Part shown: positions 1-7,699 of the stretch, in pieces
How the letters are laid out: each line of letters starts with the position of its first letter
How positions within the stretch are numbered: position 1 is the stretch's first letter
From: an uncultured bacterium
GTDB lineage: Bacteria > Actinomycetota > Coriobacteriia > Coriobacteriales > Atopobiaceae
DNA: 64,000 nucleotides
Assembly (NCBI GenBank): GCA_905214865.1
Contig: CAJMNO010000004.1
Span: 62,001-126,000 of the forward strand
Reading direction: 5' to 3'
Notes under the pieces: model-generated
Databases searched by the model: none
What the model was told of the DNA's origin: nothing
The model's input: only the letters and a program-made list of their open reading frames with translations
Position numbers and translations under genes: made by a program

Positions 1-117
1 TGGAGACGTGCACGCCTGGGCATCTGCGGCCTGGCGACGAACCTCCCCGGCAGGGGCGGCAAGCTCGCAACGGTCGTCATCTACCGAACGGTCGCCAAGA
101 TCTTCAAGTTCAACTAG
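1..117 (+). CDS. C-terminal end of an unidentified protein (partial)
   Basis: An open frame enters from the left edge and stops at a TAG at 115-117, giving the last 38 residues of a protein that begins outside the window. The tail reads as basic and hydrophobic, ending in IYRTVAKIFKFN. No motif in this short piece identifies a family. The next gene is on the opposite strand and convergent, so this is the end of a rightward transcription unit. Confidence 0.45.
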   Translation, partial: WRRARLGICGLATNLPGRGGKLATVVIYRTVAKIFKFN

Positions 118-213
118 CGCCACGGGAGAGACCCGAGCGCACGGTGCCCCGTCCGCCTCCGCCGGCGTGCGGGGCACCCACATGTCGCGGGGCGGCGCGG
201 CGCACCCCTGGGG

Positions 214-1248
214 TCACTCCGACCAGCCCATCCAATCGTCGCCGCTGGCGCGCGTCTCGTCCCGCCATGTGGGGGCGCCCTCCATCGAGGTTGCCACGGG
301 CTTCTCCCCTGGCGAGAGGTGCCGCGGCATCGGGACTCCAAGGCCCATCCCCTCGGGCGGAACGGGTGCCGCGGGGCCGTTGGCCCGATGGCCCGCACGG
401 TAGAAGGCGCCACGGCAGGGGATGCGCACGCGGCCCAGCTCTCGCGCGGCACGCCAGACGACGGGCAGGTAGAGGATGGTCACGAGGCCGTAGAAGAAGA
501 GGGTGTAGGCGGCATCCGAACCGCTCGACACGTAGTTGGTGGTGTTTGCCTCGCCCAGGAGGCCGTTTGCCACGAACATCACCAGGAAGTCGTCGAGCCC
601 GTGGAAGATGGCAACGCCGCTGATCGACTCGTCACGCACGACCGCGACGGCGAGCACGAACCCGTAGGTGCCGGTCTGGGCTATCTTGAGCACCGCCTGG
701 CCGGACTGCAGCGGGTCTCCCCACGCGACATCGCCAAACGAGATGTGCGCGCAGCCAAACAGCAGTGAGCTCAACACGCAGGCGACAACGAGGCCGCCGC
801 GACGACCGCCAAGGCGCGCTTGCATGCCGCCCAGCAGGAGCGCGCGGAACATGCACTCCTCCTCGATGCCGATGCAGAGGCAGAGCAGCGCCAGGTTGGC
901 GACGTTGGCGACCCAGTGCGGCGAGAGTTGCGACGGGTCCTGCATGAACGAGTACAGGTCCATGCCGCCCAGGAACGCGCTCACGACGAGGAGCCACCAC
1001 CCCAGGCGGAAGATGCCTCCCACCCCGCGGCGGGTCGGCCGCAGGAGCCTCCGCCCGCCCAGCGCGCACACCAGGACCGCCGCGGCGATGGCCCCACCCA
1101 GGGTGAACGCGAGGTTCTCGTCCATGCCCAGGTCGTAGAAGGCGTATCCCAGGATCGCCTCGCCAACAAAGGCCCCGACAAAGGCGAGAAGCGCGAGGAG
1201 CATCCTCGCCGTCCCGCGCGACCCCCTGCTCACGTCCCTCTGGTCCAT
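214..1248 (-). CDS. CPBP family intramembrane metalloprotease
   Basis: This 344-residue polytopic membrane protein carries the CPBP (CAAX/bacteriocin-processing, formerly Abi) signature. The first motif EExxxR is at residues 130-135 (EECMFR), the second FxxxH at 164-168 (FGCAH), and the third His-containing motif at about 216-220 (HGLDD). These residues would coordinate a metal and cleave substrates inside the membrane. The frame is open a further 142 codons upstream, but the MDQRD start at 1248 is chosen because hydrophobic segments begin about 15 residues later and the upstream extension looks non-coding. It stands alone, convergent with the gene to its left. The substrate is unknown; members process prenylated proteins or bacteriocins or give self-immunity. 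Confidence 0.85.
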   Translation of the reverse strand: MDQRDVSRGSRGTARMLLALLAFVGAFVGEAILGYAFYDLGMDENLAFTLGGAIAAAVLVCALGGRRLLRPTRRGVGGIFRLGWWLLVVSAFLGGMDLYSFMQDPSQLSPHWVANVANLALLCLCIGIEEECMFRALLLGGMQARLGGRRGGLVVACVLSSLLFGCAHISFGDVAWGDPLQSGQAVLKIAQTGTYGFVLAVAVVRDESISGVAIFHGLDDFLVMFVANGLLGEANTTNYVSSGSDAAYTLFFYGLVTILYLPVVWRAARELGRVRIPCRGAFYRAGHRANGPAAPVPPEGMGLGVPMPRHLSPGEKPVATSMEGAPTWRDETRASGDDWMGWSE

Positions 1249-1753
1249 ACGGGCCTCCCAAGCGAGAGGGGCACTCCCCCCTCCCCCATCGACGTTGCCT
1301 GCGGCACCCATGCGGCACGCACGTCCCGGGATGCCTCTCCCAACGATGATAGGCGAGACCCGCCTTGGCATGGCCCAGGGAGCAAGCCTGGTGCCAGCAA
1401 GTTCGTAGCATGGCCGGGAACAGGCCCGCGCGAACGGGAGACGCCTGGAGAGGTGCTTGGCGAGCCCAACCCCCACGCGAGTTTTCGGCATTTCACCCGT
1501 GCAGAGGCTAGCGATGCTAAGCACCCGGCACAAATGAAAGGCAACGGGAGGAGTCGAAAGAGAATCGTTCGTATGGACGAGGGCCCCGGACGAAACCACG
1601 GAGCCCCCACTTTTTCGGGCTACCGGACCCCGCCGAGGGAAACACCCGCGGCTCTGGGGACCTGCCCTGTGCACGTACTCTTGTATTCCCCTCGTCGGGT
1701 TCGCTAATCAGGCGAGACGAATCCCGTCATTTCTCCATCCCGCCATCCGACGG
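1249..1753. other. Intergenic stretch with one degenerate GCTTAG-type repeat
   Basis: About 500 bases without a convincing gene. The only structure noted is a solitary, reverse-oriented copy of the GCTTAG-anchored repeat at 1503-1526 (GAGGCTAGCGATGCTAAGCA followed by CC), which matches units in the 62.05-62.28 kb array. Several open frames cross the region but have arginine- and proline-rich, low-information translations. Confidence 0.4.
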
Positions 1754-2422
1754 CTACAACGCGCAGGACCAGCGGACGTTCTCGTTGTCCAGGTCCTCCG
1801 GCTTCACGAGCGTGAGGCGGGAGGCCTCCCAGCAGCGATGATCCTTCACGATCGTCGCGGGAACGCCGGCGACCGTGACGTCCGCGGGAACGTCCTTCAC
1901 CACGACGGCACCGGCACCGACCTTCACGTTGTCACCAAGGTGGATGTCACCCAGGATGGTGGCGTTGGCGCCCACCATGACGTTGTTGCCGAGCGTTGGG
2001 TGGCGCTTGCCACCGTGATGCCCGGTCATCCCCAGGGTCACGCCCTGGTACAGCATGCAGTCGTCGCCGATGATGGCCGTCCCGCCGATCACGATCCCCA
2101 TGCCGTGGTCGATGGAGAAGCGACGGCCGATGGTGGCGGCGGGATGGATCTCGATCCCATAGCGACGACGGGACCTACGCGAGAGGAACTGCGCGAGCCC
2201 CTTTGCGCCGTGCTCCCACAGCCAGTGCTGGCGACGGTACGCCCAGATCGCATGGAGCCCGGTGGAGAAGAGGACCACGTTGGCGTCCGAGGTGGCGCTG
2301 GGATCCCTCCTCCTCATTGCGGCCACGTCCTCGCGCATATGCGAGAGCCAGGAGCCGCGCCTCTCGCGCGACCCCTGGTCCGTCGTGTGCTCGGAGCGGC
2401 TCAAAGAATCCGCCTGAGACAT
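1754..2422 (-). CDS. cysE: Serine O-acetyltransferase
   Basis: A 222-residue acyltransferase of the left-handed beta-helix (hexapeptide repeat) family. It would transfer acetyl from acetyl-CoA to L-serine to give O-acetylserine, the substrate of the neighbouring cysK product. Residues about 85-190 carry the hexapeptide coil and the region typical of serine acetyltransferases (IEIHPAATIG, then IDHGMGIVIG and GVTLG). The N-terminal part (WLSHMREDVAAMRRRDPSA) matches the short EpsC/CysE type. It lies 9 bases downstream of the cysK stop and is surely cotranscribed with it. The ATG at 2422 is preceded by GGGAG. Confidence 0.93.
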   Translation of the reverse strand: MSQADSLSRSEHTTDQGSRERRGSWLSHMREDVAAMRRRDPSATSDANVVLFSTGLHAIWAYRRQHWLWEHGAKGLAQFLSRRSRRRYGIEIHPAATIGRRFSIDHGMGIVIGGTAIIGDDCMLYQGVTLGMTGHHGGKRHPTLGNNVMVGANATILGDIHLGDNVKVGAGAVVVKDVPADVTVAGVPATIVKDHRCWEASRLTLVKPEDLDNENVRWSCAL

Positions 2423-2431
2423 GCCCGCTCC

Positions 2432-3343
2432 CTACAGGTCCATGGAGAGGTAGCGCTCGCCGGTGTCGGGGAGAATGGCGACGATGACCTTCCCCGCATA
2501 CTCGTCGCGCTGGGCGAGGGCAACCGCCGCCGCGACGGCCGCGCCGGAGGAGATGCCCACGAGCAGACCGAACTCGGACGCGAGGCGCTTCTTGGTCTGG
2601 ATTGCGTCGTCGGAGGTCACCGGCACGATCTCGTCGACCACGGAGCGGTCGAAGGTCTTGGGGACGAAGCCCGCGCCAATGCCCTGGATGCGGTGCGCGC
2701 CAGCGGGCTTGCCCTCGAGGACGGCGGACTCGGCCGGCTCGACTGCGACGCCCTTGACGGAGGGCTTCTTCTCCTTGAGGTACTTGGCGGTGCCGGAGAT
2801 GGTGCCGCCGGTGCCCACGCCCGCCACGATGGCGTCGACGGCACCCTCGGTGTCCTTCCAGACCTCGGGGCCGGTGGTCTCGTAGTGCGCCTTGGGGTTG
2901 GCGGGGTTCACGAACTGGCCGGCGACGATGGAGCCGGGCGTCTGGGCCTTGAGCTCGTCGGCCTTTGCGACCGCACCCTTCATGCCCTCCTTGCCGGGGG
3001 TGAGCACGATCTTGGCACCGTAGGACGCGGCGAGCTTGCGGCGCTCGACCGACATGGTCTCGGGCATGACCAGGATCATGTGATACCCGCGCGCGGCGGC
3101 GAGCATGGCGAGGCCGACGCCCGTGTTGCCGCTGGTGGGCTCGATGATGGTGCCACCCGGCTGGAGGGAGCCGTCGGCCTCGGCGGCGTCGATCATCGCC
3201 TTGGCGATGCGGTCCTTGATGGATCCGCCGGGGTTGGTGGCCTCGTACTTCCCGTAGATGGTGGCCTTCCCGTCCACGAGGGCGGAGAGGTTCACGAGTG
3301 GCGTTGTACCAATCAAGAACTCGACGCGGTTTGCAACCTGCAT
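2432..3343 (-). CDS. cysK: Cysteine synthase A (O-acetylserine thiol-lyase)
   Basis: A 303-residue PLP enzyme of the beta-family that makes cysteine from O-acetylserine and sulfide. Visible motifs are the PLP lysine in PGGSIKDRIAKAM (K43), the phosphate-binding PTSGNTG loop at about 70-75, and the GVGTGGT glycine loop in the middle of the protein. The ATG at 3343 is chosen over an in-frame start 60 bases upstream because an AGGAGG site at 3351-3356 lies 7 bases before it. It heads a cysK-cysE operon. A 25-bp imperfect palindrome at 3441-3465, about 100 bases upstream, is shared with the gene at 7700 and is the likely regulatory site. Confidence 0.95.
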   Translation of the reverse strand: MQVANRVEFLIGTTPLVNLSALVDGKATIYGKYEATNPGGSIKDRIAKAMIDAAEADGSLQPGGTIIEPTSGNTGVGLAMLAAARGYHMILVMPETMSVERRKLAASYGAKIVLTPGKEGMKGAVAKADELKAQTPGSIVAGQFVNPANPKAHYETTGPEVWKDTEGAVDAIVAGVGTGGTISGTAKYLKEKKPSVKGVAVEPAESAVLEGKPAGAHRIQGIGAGFVPKTFDRSVVDEIVPVTSDDAIQTKKRLASEFGLLVGISSGAAVAAAVALAQRDEYAGKVIVAILPDTGERYLSMDL

Positions 3344-3440
3344 GGTGGTGCCTCCTAGACTGTGACGCTCTTCACTGGATGCGAGTTGGTAGGCGGCACG
3401 CATGCCGCCGTCTGCTCGCGACTAGTAGGGTGCCACTAAT

Positions 3441-3465
3441 ATTCCTACCTTGCAAGTAGGTATTT
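3441..3465. promoter_or_regulatory. Rrf2-like operator upstream of cysK
   Basis: A 25-bp imperfect inverted repeat: left arm ATTCCTACCT, a 5-base centre TGCAA, right arm GTAGGTATTT. The same 10-5-10 architecture, with identical left arm and 9 of 10 right-arm bases, occurs at 7551-7575. The layout (ATACC/GGTAT arms with an internal CTAC/GTAG) resembles sites bound by Rrf2-family regulators such as IscR and CymR. The identity of the binder is inferred. Confidence 0.6.
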
Positions 3466-3592
3466 GGAAAATGCGGCATCCGACGGGATGTGGTGAGCCG
3501 GAGGGGCGTGTTGGGCCCCTCTCGCCCTTGGGTATCATCCCCTCTGGGCTTTGCGCCAGCACAGGCACGGGGGAACGGACGAGGAGGTCGCC

Positions 3593-5101
3593 ATGGCCAT
3601 CAACACGAAGAACGGGCTCATGCTCCAGGCATTCTCCTGGTACCTCCCCTCGGACGGGCAGCACTGGCGCCGCCTTGCGCAGATGGCGCCGCGCCTCCGC
3701 GAGGAGGGCTTCACCTCGGTGTGGATGCCGCCGGCATACAAGGGCCAGGCGGGCTCGGAGGACGTTGGCTACGGCGTCTACGACCTGTGGGACCTGGGCG
3801 AGTTTGACCAGAAGGGCACCGTCCGCACCAAGTACGGGCCGAGGAGGGAGTACCTCTCCGCCATCAAGGCGATACAGGCAGAGGGCATCGACGTCCTGGC
3901 CGACATCGTGCTCAACCACCGCATGGGGGCGGACGGCGGGCAGAAGGTCATGGCCCAGGAGGTCAGCGGCGACGACCGCACGCAACCCGTGGGCGAACCA
4001 AGGCAGATACAGGCGTACACGCGCTTTGACTTCCCGGGCCGCGCGGGCAGGCTCGACGGCTTCAGGTGGGACAGCACCTGCTTCACGGGCGTCGACTACG
4101 ACGAGGCGACGCAGGAGACGGGCGTGTTCCGCCTCCTGGGCAAGGACTGGGCGGGCGACGTGAGCCACGAGATGGGCAACTTCGACTACCTGATGGGCGC
4201 GGACGTCGACCTGGGAGACGAGCGCGTGAGGCGCCAGCTCGACAAGTGGGGCAAGTGGTACCTCTCCCTCACCGGCGTGGACGGGGTGCGCCTGGACGCC
4301 GTCAAGCACATGAGCCGCTCCTTCTACCTGGGCTGGCTTGACAGCATGCGCCGGGCGACGGGCCGGGAGCTGTTCTGCGTGGGCGAGTACTGGTCCGCCG
4401 ACCTGGGGGAGCTGCTGGCCTACCTGGGTGACGAGCGCGCGATGAGCCTGTTCGACGTCCCCCTGCACTTCAACTTCTACCGCGCATCCACCGCGGGCGA
4501 CGACATCGACCTGGCACACATCCTGGACGGCAGCCTGGTGGGCGCCGACCCCGTCCACGCGGTGACGTTCGTGGACAACCACGACACCCAGCCCGACCAG
4601 GCGCTGGAATCGACCGTGCAGCCGTGGTTCAAGCCCCTGGCCTACGCGCTGATCCTGCTGCGCGAGGAGGGCTACCCCTGCGTGTTCCTGAGCGACCTCT
4701 TCGGCCTCCCCAACGACGGCATCCCTGCCGTCCCCGAGCTCGAGCTCCTCATGGAGGTTCGCAGGCGCTTTGCGTACGGCACGCAGCGCGACTGGTTCGA
4801 CGAGCGCGACCTGGTGGGCTGGACCCGCGAGGGCACGGCGCGACACGGGTCCTCGGGGGCCGCCGTGCTGCTTTCCACCCGCAAGGGGAACGCCACAAAG
4901 CGCATGTGCGTGGGAGAGGGGCATGCGGGCGAGACGTGGCGCTGCGTCCTTGGCTGCGACGGCACCGTCACGATCGGCGACGGCGGGTGGGCCGACTTTC
5001 CCACCGGTGGCGCCCGCCTGACGATGTACCTCCCCCAGCACGCCGCGGACCGACTGGACAACATCCCCATCCTCGTGAGGCCGCAGGGCGACGAGGGCTG
5101 A
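3593..5101 (+). CDS. Cytoplasmic alpha-amylase (GH13)
   Basis: A 502-residue glycoside hydrolase of family 13 that would cleave alpha-1,4 bonds in maltodextrins or glycogen. No signal peptide is present, so it acts inside the cell, as E. coli AmyA does. GH13 regions are visible: DIVLNHRMG near 105, the nucleophile Asp in GVRLDAVKH (D235), the acid/base Glu in VGEYW (E265), and the transition-state Asp in VDNHDT (D331). The ATG at 3593 follows a GAGGAGG site. It is divergent from cysK and separated from pfkA by 1.2 kb of repeats, so it is monocistronic. Confidence 0.92.
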   Translation: MAINTKNGLMLQAFSWYLPSDGQHWRRLAQMAPRLREEGFTSVWMPPAYKGQAGSEDVGYGVYDLWDLGEFDQKGTVRTKYGPRREYLSAIKAIQAEGIDVLADIVLNHRMGADGGQKVMAQEVSGDDRTQPVGEPRQIQAYTRFDFPGRAGRLDGFRWDSTCFTGVDYDEATQETGVFRLLGKDWAGDVSHEMGNFDYLMGADVDLGDERVRRQLDKWGKWYLSLTGVDGVRLDAVKHMSRSFYLGWLDSMRRATGRELFCVGEYWSADLGELLAYLGDERAMSLFDVPLHFNFYRASTAGDDIDLAHILDGSLVGADPVHAVTFVDNHDTQPDQALESTVQPWFKPLAYALILLREEGYPCVFLSDLFGLPNDGIPAVPELELLMEVRRRFAYGTQRDWFDERDLVGWTREGTARHGSSGAAVLLSTRKGNATKRMCVGEGHAGETWRCVLGCDGTVTIGDGGWADFPTGGARLTMYLPQHAADRLDNIPILVRPQGDEG

Positions 5102-5442
5102 CGCCGGGGCGACGTGGGACGCCCGACGATTCCCGTCCAATAACGGGAGAGACGCGCACTGCCAAGGCTTGTCGCCCGCACCAGCGGGGGGGGGTGGGCC
5201 TCTCCCCAGCTGACGCATGCGAGGAAGCGGCACCTCTCCGGCACACGGCAGCGCAACTCGTCGCGTCTGGCTAACCAGCCGCCCATGCGAGGAAGTCAGT
5301 GAATGGACGGAGCGGCCTGCCTCCGCACGGGAATGGCGTGGCGCACGGGTACGGCGGGAGCGAGGCAGCGGGGTGCGGCCACGAGCCTGCTTCGGGACGC
5401 ACGGAAAAGCCAACGGGCGCATGATTTCCGTCAACGGCGGCA

Positions 5443-5648
5443 GGTGCTTAGAAATCCCGGTGCCCGCACGGATTGCGGCGGGGACGTGCTTAGAAAACTC
5501 GGTGCCTGCGCGGAATGCGGACGACCGGACCCATACGCGCCCCGGGAGAGTCAAGCATTTTTCTCCCAAATCCATACAAGCCCCGGGAGGGTTAAGCATC
5601 AAGGACGCACAACCCGTACGGGTACCGGCAGGGTTAAGCATCACGCTC
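5443..5648. repeat. Convergent 41-42 bp-period repeat array, CCCGGG variant
   Basis: Forward copies begin at about 5443 and 5485 (GTGCTTAGAAATCCCGGTGC and GTGCTTAGAAAACTCGGTGC). Three reverse copies follow, with landmarks CCGGGAGAG at 5542, CCGGGAGGG at 5583 and CCGGCAGGG at 5625, each running into TCAAGCAT or TTAAGCAT. Read on the minus strand these give ATGCTTAACCCTCCCGGGGC and relatives, so they are the same unit. The period is 41-42 bp in both orientations, and each unit has a conserved part of about 30 bp. Confidence 0.65.
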
Positions 5649-5670
5649 CAGAAATCGTACGAATCCCGCA

Positions 5671-5822
5671 ATGTCTAGCGCCCCTAGGCCTCATGTTGAT
5701 TTGGCCCCTTCATGCTTAACAATCCTAGGCCTCGTGCTGATTTAGCTCCTTCGTGCTTAGCGCCACTAGGCCTCTTGTGGATTCTCGTCGCCAAGCCCAC
5801 ACGAGAGCTAGTGGCGCTAAGC
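5671..5822. repeat. Convergent 41 bp-period repeat array, CCTAGG variant
   Basis: Three forward units start at 5671, 5712 and 5753, exactly 41 bp apart. Each follows the plan (A/G)TG(C/T)TTA or TCTAG, CCTAGG or ACTAGG, CCTC(A/G/T)TG, GATT, then a pyrimidine-rich spacer. A fourth unit in reverse orientation, CACACGAGAGCTAGTGGCGC followed by TAAGC, closes the array at 5822. This array lies next to a CCCGGG-centred version of the same unit and matches the one at 62.05-62.28 kb. Confidence 0.7.
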
Positions 5823-6343
5823 GGTGCCGAGCATCCGCCCCATGACGCCCGGCTCTCCTTGAGCTTGTGGTGATAGCGCCGTGCCACGCCCTGGAAGCCC
5901 CAAGCCCGTGGAGACGCAGCCCTTCCGAGCCAGGCACACTCGCGCGCACGGGGAGGCCCGCCCATCATGGCCCAACCAGGCTGCTCGCCAAAGCCCTTCT
6001 CCAGGCTCAGGAGGGCAGGCGTACCATTCTGTGACCTCTTTTCCAAACCCGTACGCCCCGCATCGCACCCGTGGCGCCGTCTGCCCCTCGGACGGCGCCA
6101 CCCCCTCGCGCGACGCCAGCGCGGAAACGCCTGCGGGCCCATCGTTTCGTGGAACCAATGGGTCCAACCGCCCCACGGGATGCCGGCGGGTGACGTGGCG
6201 AGCGGCGCGGCTCGTCCCTCTCCCCCGGCACTCCCGTAAGCTGCGTGTCAGCCGACGGTCAGGGCAGCCACGTGCAAGCTTGCGGCAAGCCAACTGTGAG
6301 AGAATCATCACGTCGGGTGGTTTACCTGCGGAGAGGAAGAACC

Positions 6344-7423
6344 ATGCTCAGAATCGGGCTGCTCACGAGCGGCGGGGACTGCCAGGCCCTCAATGCCACG
6401 ATGCGCGCAATCGTCAAGACGGTCATGAACAAGTCCAAGGAGCCGGTGAAGGTGTACGGCTTTGAGGACGGCTACCAGGGGCTCATCTATGGGAGGTACC
6501 GCACCATGACCTGGGCGGACTTCTCGGGCATCCTGACCCAGGGCGGGACCATCCTGGGAACCAGCCGCACGCCCTTCAAGCGCCTGGACATCCCCGAGGC
6601 GGACGGCGTCGACAAGGTCGCCGCCATGAAGAAGAACTACGCCAAGCTGCAGCTCGACTGCCTGTTCATGCTGGGCGGCAACGGCTCCACCAAGACCGCG
6701 AACCGCCTTGCCCAGGAGGGCCTAAACGTGATCGCCCTCCCCAAGACCATCGACAACGACACCTACGGCACCGACCTCACCTTTGGCTTCACGAGCGCCA
6801 TCGACGTCGCGACCAAGTACCTGGACGAGATCAAGACCACGGCGAGCTCGCACGGCCGCGTCTTCGTGGTCGAGATCATGGGCCACAAGGTGGGCTGGAT
6901 CCCGCTCTACGCGGGCGTGGCCGGCGGCGCCGACGTCATCCTGATCCCCGAGATCCCGTACGAGATGGACAACGTGGTGAAGGCCATCGAGAAGCGCGAG
7001 AAGGACGGCGGCCGCTTTGCCATCGTCGCGGTGGCCGAGGGCGCCATCAGCAAGGATGAGGCAGCTCTTCCCAAGAAGGAGTACAAGGCGCGCGTCGCCG
7101 CACGCACCAGCCCGTCGGTCGCCTATGACATCGCCGACCAGATCGCCGCGGCGACCGGGCGCGAGGTCCGCGTGGGCATCCCGGGCCACACGCAGCGCGG
7201 CGGCATCCCCGACGCCCAGGACCGCATCTTCGCCACGCAGTGCGGGGTCGAGGCGGCGATCGCCTGCCTCAAGGGCACGTTCGGCGTGATGGTCGCGCAG
7301 GTTGGCGGCGCCATGACCCTGGTCCCGCTCGAGGAGGTCGCCGGCAAGCTCAAGTACGTCGACACCAGCAGCGACCTCGTGCGCGAGGCGCGCCAGCTGG
7401 GGATCAGCTTCGGCGACAAGTAG
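6344..7423 (+). CDS. pfkA: 6-phosphofructokinase
   Basis: A 359-residue phosphofructokinase of the PFKA fold, phosphorylating fructose 6-phosphate in glycolysis. The N-terminal nucleotide loop (TSGGDCQALNA), the catalytic block PKTIDND (about 133-139), the MGHKVGW fructose-6-phosphate region and the GHTQRGG motif near 290 are present. The donor-determining positions are mixed: GGNGS at 111-115 keeps the Gly found in ATP enzymes, while Lys134 in PKTIDND is the residue seen in PPi-type and trypanosome/actinomycete-type enzymes. An ATP-dependent long-type enzyme is favoured. The ATG at 6344 follows GAGAGGAAG. A strong terminator follows the gene. Confidence 0.93.
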   Translation: MLRIGLLTSGGDCQALNATMRAIVKTVMNKSKEPVKVYGFEDGYQGLIYGRYRTMTWADFSGILTQGGTILGTSRTPFKRLDIPEADGVDKVAAMKKNYAKLQLDCLFMLGGNGSTKTANRLAQEGLNVIALPKTIDNDTYGTDLTFGFTSAIDVATKYLDEIKTTASSHGRVFVVEIMGHKVGWIPLYAGVAGGADVILIPEIPYEMDNVVKAIEKREKDGGRFAIVAVAEGAISKDEAALPKKEYKARVAARTSPSVAYDIADQIAAATGREVRVGIPGHTQRGGIPDAQDRIFATQCGVEAAIACLKGTFGVMVAQVGGAMTLVPLEEVAGKLKYVDTSSDLVREARQLGISFGDK

Positions 7424-7452
7424 CGCGCGGCGCCGCCACAGGGAGAGACCCT

Positions 7453-7492
7453 CGCCCCGCCGGGATTGCCACCAGTCCCGGCGGGGCGTTTC
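7453..7492 (+). terminator. Rho-independent terminator after pfkA
   Basis: A perfect 13-bp stem (CGCCCCGCCGGGA pairing with TCCCGGCGGGGCG, 7453-7465 with 7476-7488) with a 10-base loop is followed by TTTCTC. It lies 30 bases after the pfkA stop. Confidence 0.85.
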
Positions 7493-7550
7493 TCTCCCCC
7501 GCCAATGCCCGCGAAAGCGCGGAAATGTTACCAGTTGGTGATGAGAGGGT

Positions 7551-7575
7551 ATTCCTACCTGCCTGGTGGGTATTT
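7551..7575. promoter_or_regulatory. Rrf2-like operator upstream of the amidotransferase leader
   Basis: A 25-bp element with left arm ATTCCTACCT, centre GCCTG and right arm GTGGGTATTT. It is a near copy of the site upstream of cysK at 3441-3465. A TATGAT hexamer at 7581-7586 is a good -10 candidate, so a protein bound here would overlap the -35 region of the promoter for the leader peptide and amidotransferase. Confidence 0.6.
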
Positions 7576-7618
7576 TGCCCTATGATGCCAGCAACCAAGA
7601 CGGAAGAGGGAGGTTCGC

Positions 7619-7669
7619 ATGGCACGCCTGGCGATGTGTTGTCGCTGTACGCACGCGTTTGCGTACTAG
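7619..7669 (+). CDS. Cysteine-rich leader peptide (uORF)
   Basis: A 16-codon frame reading MARLAMCCRCTHAFAY, with a GGGAGG ribosome site at 7608-7613 and a TAG stop 30 bases before the next gene. Three of five consecutive codons are Cys, all TGT, whereas the neighbouring genes mostly use TGC. Cys-rich upstream frames are known in actinobacteria, where ribosome stalling at Cys codons couples expression to cysteine supply. The predicted role is therefore a cysteine sensor for the amidotransferase at 7700. No clear terminator hairpin lies between leader and gene, which favours translational control. Too short for homology proof. Confidence 0.6.
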   Translation: MARLAMCCRCTHAFAY

Positions 7670-7699
7670 CCGGACACCATTGAATCGAGGCACGCCATC

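Larger units (their letters stand above)
5102..6343. other. 1.2 kb gene-poor region carrying GCTTAG repeat arrays
   Basis: No convincing gene. A small hairpin (TCCCGT/ACGGGA, 5131-5148) just after the amylase may end its transcript. Positions 5443-5822 hold two arrays of repeats listed separately. The remaining part, 5830-6340, contains open frames on both strands with low-complexity translations and no recognisable domain. Confidence 0.5.

Noticed and set aside
3344..3403. Longer N-terminus for cysK
   Set aside because: The extra 20 residues are not found in cysteine synthases, and a perfect AGGAGG is placed for the internal ATG at 3343.
5881..6465. A 194-codon frame running into pfkA
   Set aside because: It overlaps the start of a clear phosphofructokinase in another frame and has no recognisable features.
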